A DNA stretch of 64,000 nt from Vibrio splendidus (GTDB lineage: Bacteria > Pseudomonadota > Gammaproteobacteria > Enterobacterales > Vibrionaceae), in assembly GCF_001557875.1 (NCBI RefSeq), contig NZ_LNRF01000001.1, positions 1,674,001-1,738,000 on the forward strand. The letters are read 5' to 3'. Positions 61,526-64,000 of the stretch are shown in pieces. Numbering within the stretch: the first letter of the stretch is position 1; every line of letters starts with the position of its first letter. The translations under genes and the position numbers were made by a program. The notes under the pieces are model-generated. The model saw only the letters and a list, made by a program, of their open reading frames with translations. It searched no databases and had not been told where the DNA came from.

Positions 61526-62782
61526 ATGCAAAACTTTTTCGAGTTCATGCTCGGCTTATTAAAAGAGCCAGCAATCATGGTGGGTTTAATTGCTTTTATT
61601 GGCCTTGTTGCACAGAAAGCTGATATTTCCACCATTCTGAAAGGCACAATTAAAACCGTAATGGGTTTCCTAATTTTAGGTTTTGGTGCTGGCGCTCTTG
61701 TTGGCGCACTAAATAACTTCTCAGTTGTATTTACTGAAGCATTCGGCGTAAGTGGTGTTATTCCAAATAACGAAGCAATTGTTGCTTTAGCACAAGAAGC
61801 ATTCGGTTATGAAATGGCTCTAATTATGTTCTTCGCATTCGTTGTGAATATTTTATTGGCTCGTATTACTCCTCTAAAATATATTTTCTTAACGGGTCAC
61901 CACACAATGTTCATGTCTATGCTGGTAGCGGTAATTCTGTCTACAGCTAACATCGAAGGCACTGCTTTAGTTGCTATCGGCTCGATCATTGTGGGTTCAC
62001 TGATGGTTATCATGCCTGCACTTGCTCAAAAATACACAGAGAAAGTGATGGGTACTGATCAGTTGGCGATGGGTCACTTCTCAACGTTCTCATACTTAGT
62101 ATCGGGTTATATTGGTAGCAAGTTTGGTGACACTTCAAAATCAACAGAAGACATCAACGTACCTAAGAGCCTAATGTTCCTGCGTGATACGCCAGTTGCT
62201 GTGGCAACAACAATGGCCATCTTCTTTATGTTTGCTTCAATTGTTGCTGGCGGTGACTTTGTTGAAACAGTATCTGGCGGTCAGAACTGGGTAGTATTCA
62301 CATTCATGCAGTCTCTTGTGTTTGCCGGTGGTGTTTACATCGTACTGCAAGGTGTAAAGATGCTGATTGCTGAAATCGTTCCTGCATTCAAAGGGATCTC
62401 TGACAAACTCGTACCGGGCGCAAAACCTGCTCTAGACTGCCCTATGGTATTCCCTGTAGCACCAAACGCGGTACTGATCGGTTTCCTTTGTTCTTTCGCT
62501 GCTGGCCTACTAGCAATGGCCGTTCAAGGTGCGCTTGGCTGGACAATCATTGTAGCTGGCGTCGTTCCACACTTCTTCGTAGGTGGTGCAGCAGGCGTTT
62601 ACGGTAACGCGACAGGCGGTCTACGCGGTGCAATTCTAGGTTCATTCACGCAAGGTCTGTGTATCTCTTTCCTACCAATGCTGCTACTTCCAGTACTGGG
62701 TGGCCTTGGTCTTGAAGCGACAACGTTTGCTGACTTCGACTTCGGCGTTGTTGGTCTTATCCTAGGGTGGATTGTTTCATGA
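61526..62782 (+). CDS. ulaA: PTS IIC component, ascorbate type (UlaA-like)
   Basis: A 418-residue permease with about eleven membrane segments. UlaA-family features are the opening FFEFMLGLLKEPAIMVGLIA, the segment YIFLTGHHTMFMSMLVAVIL, and the late SFTQGLCISFLPMLLLPVLG. It forms the membrane channel that translocates and phosphorylates L-ascorbate in characterised relatives. Its stop overlaps the ulaC start (ATGA). Shorter than the E. coli protein (465) by about 45 residues, mostly at the C-terminus. Confidence 0.9.
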   Translation: MQNFFEFMLGLLKEPAIMVGLIAFIGLVAQKADISTILKGTIKTVMGFLILGFGAGALVGALNNFSVVFTEAFGVSGVIPNNEAIVALAQEAFGYEMALIMFFAFVVNILLARITPLKYIFLTGHHTMFMSMLVAVILSTANIEGTALVAIGSIIVGSLMVIMPALAQKYTEKVMGTDQLAMGHFSTFSYLVSGYIGSKFGDTSKSTEDINVPKSLMFLRDTPVAVATTMAIFFMFASIVAGGDFVETVSGGQNWVVFTFMQSLVFAGGVYIVLQGVKMLIAEIVPAFKGISDKLVPGAKPALDCPMVFPVAPNAVLIGFLCSFAAGLLAMAVQGALGWTIIVAGVVPHFFVGGAAGVYGNATGGLRGAILGSFTQGLCISFLPMLLLPVLGGLGLEATTFADFDFGVVGLILGWIVS

Positions 62783-63228
62783 GCTTATTCGATTTAATTG
62801 GTAACCAAGGCGTTATCATCAACTCTGAAGAAAACCTGACAGTTGATGCTGCAATTGATGTGACCTGTTCAACACTACTAGCGAGCAACAAGATTGAAGC
62901 AAGCTACGTTGAAGCCATCAAACAAAAGCACAAGGACATTGGCGCGTACTATGTTCTAGCACCAAAGATTGCGATGCCTCATGCTCGTCCTGAAGATGGT
63001 GTAAACGAAGCATCACTGCAGGTGACAGTATTCAAAAAGGGTGTTGATTTAGAATCGGAAGACAACGGTGATGTTTATCTTTCTGTTACTCTGGCGGCGA
63101 TGGATTCAGATAGCCACATCCATACGATTATGGCGCTATCAGAGTTGTTCCAAAATGATGATGACATTGATGCCATCATCGCAGCGGAAACTGAGCAAGC
63201 GATCATCGAGATCTTAAAACGATACTAA
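62779..63228 (+). CDS. ulaC: PTS IIA component (UlaC-like)
   Basis: About 149 residues from MSLFDLIGNQGVIINSEENL; the ATG overlaps the ulaA stop, and the longer ORF start is discarded. The phospho-histidine is H68 in KIAMPHARPEDGV, typical of the mannitol/fructose-type IIA fold used by ascorbate systems. It accepts phosphate from HPr and hands it to UlaB. It is the last gene of the operon, with a terminator at 63264. Confidence 0.92.
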   Translation: MSLFDLIGNQGVIINSEENLTVDAAIDVTCSTLLASNKIEASYVEAIKQKHKDIGAYYVLAPKIAMPHARPEDGVNEASLQVTVFKKGVDLESEDNGDVYLSVTLAAMDSDSHIHTIMALSELFQNDDDIDAIIAAETEQAIIEILKRY

Positions 63229-63263
63229 CCTCGCTCTAAAGATCCTGATAAGCCCCATTAAAC

Positions 63264-63289
63264 AAGCGATAGCCTCGGCTATCGCTTTT
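63264..63289. terminator. Bidirectional terminator
   Basis: AAGCGATAGC and GCTATCGCTT around CTCG, with T-run TTTTCTG on the plus strand. It lies between ulaC and the convergent HD-GYP gene. Confidence 0.85.
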
Positions 63290-63361
63290 CTGTTTCTGGT
63301 GCTTGGTCATTTCTCATCGAATATGAGTGAAGGCATCACACCTCGAAAGCATTCAATGGCG

Positions 63362-64000
63362 TTAAAACGCGTACATTCGTTTGTCTGTTGATAATTCAAA
63401 ACAATATTGCGCATGTTTATTAAGACACTCAAACACTTCTCGATCCAACTTAAAGTTATCAACGTAGTCCGTCAAAATAGCGAGTGTTTCTTCTAATGTC
63501 ATACCTGCACGATAAGGGCGAGACTGAGTTAGCGCTTGAAACACATCCACCACAGCAACAATTCTACTCGGTTGATCCAACTCTTCCGCCGTTTTACCCA
63601 TCGGGTAACCTGAACCATCCAACCTTTCATGATGATTAGATGCCCACTGACAAACCTGAGGTGAACTGAACAACTCCTGCAGTGCGAATCGAGTGTCCGT
63701 TGCATGGCGTTTAATACAGCAATACTCTTCTTCAGTAAGTAAATCCGGCTTATGCAGAATGTCGCTTGGGGTTTGCAGTTTACCGATATCATGAACCAAC
63801 CCTGCTAAATAAAGCTTTCGCTGCGTTGTGTACGAATAACCAAGTTGTTTAGCTAAATATTCTGACAGCTGCCCAACCTTCAACGAATGCTTAAAGGTAA
63901 ACGAACTTTTGGTATCAACAACGTTGGCAATAAATTCGGCAAAAGCCACCGTCTCATCTAACGACATTTGCTGAGAGAAAAATGGGACAGGCTCAAAATT
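63362..64000 (-). CDS. HD-GYP c-di-GMP phosphodiesterase, 5' end beyond the window
   Basis: The visible part has a full HD-GYP domain: HSLKVGQLSEYLAKQLGY, the HD pair in LVHDIGKLQTP, and the signature HHERLDGSGYPMGK. These enzymes hydrolyse c-di-GMP. The internal ATG at 63967 is probably not the true start: the frame stays open upstream to the window edge (encoding NFEPVPFFSQQ before it), so an N-terminal sensor or receiver domain may lie outside. It would oppose the two diguanylate cyclases of this window. Confidence 0.88.
   Translation of the reverse strand, partial: NFEPVPFFSQQMSLDETVAFAEFIANVVDTKSSFTFKHSLKVGQLSEYLAKQLGYSYTTQRKLYLAGLVHDIGKLQTPSDILHKPDLLTEEEYCCIKRHATDTRFALQELFSSPQVCQWASNHHERLDGSGYPMGKTAEELDQPSRIVAVVDVFQALTQSRPYRAGMTLEETLAILTDYVDNFKLDREVFECLNKHAQYCFELSTDKRMYAF

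Overview
The window reads as a stretch of a Vibrio chromosome, most likely chromosome II of a Splendidus-like species; the species guess is weak. The genus call rests on two Qrr quorum-sensing sRNA genes with sigma-54 promoters and LuxO boxes, on Vibrio-type proteins (DUF3612 regulator, DUF3541 protein, 478-residue GAPDH with N-terminal extension), and on a gene order (cspA next to a diguanylate cyclase, MoxR/VWA cluster, NupC) that I recall from V. cholerae chromosome II. There are no rRNA or tRNA genes, CRISPR arrays, integrases or transposases.

Layout. 0.2-8.1 kb: housekeeping and hypothetical genes, a hybrid histidine kinase and GAPDH. 8.4-11.4 kb: hcr and hcp, the nitrosative-stress pair, behind a sigma-54 promoter with NorR-like sites. 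11.5-19.9 kb: small transport/regulator units (LysE-type exporter with LysR and Lrp-type regulators, YjeH-type amino-acid exporter, MocR regulator with a divergent flavin-binding protein, urea transporter). 19.9-32.2 kb: a leftward operon of nine genes running from an anaerobic sulfatase maturase through two unknown periplasmic proteins to MoxR, DUF58, DUF4381, BatA, BatB/C and BatD, then a separate periplasmic sulfatase gene and a divergent LuxR-type regulator. 32.4-44.4 kb: short-chain dehydrogenase, NSS transporter, two copies of a DUF3302 + HlyD-type pair, FadL-like and other envelope proteins, and LysR and AraC regulators. 44.6-52.5 kb: two Qrr sRNA genes in inverted orientation flank codBA, a cold-shock protein, a diguanylate cyclase, an unknown protein and a DUF3612 regulator. 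52.8-64 kb: DEAD-box helicase, CHASE-GGDEF cyclase, DUF3541 protein, methyltransferase, NupC with a long structured leader, a protein with a phage-type repeat domain, an ascorbate-type PTS (ulaBAC) and an HD-GYP phosphodiesterase cut by the window end.

The most notable signals are not in the ORFs. (1) A 20-bp dyad motif (AATCAGTAGTATTACTGATT and variants) recurs upstream of the maturase operon, the sulfatase/LuxR pair, the dehydrogenase, the NSS transporter, the first DUF3302-HlyD pair and an OmpA-type lipoprotein, suggesting one regulon spread over about 11 kb and probably controlled by the LuxR-type protein encoded in its middle. (2) Two qrr genes lie within 8 kb of each other. (3) A 55-nt predicted three-way-junction element and a 17-bp perfect inverted repeat occur in leader regions. 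(4) The nupC leader contains alternative CCGG stems and a 39-codon hydrophobic upstream ORF.
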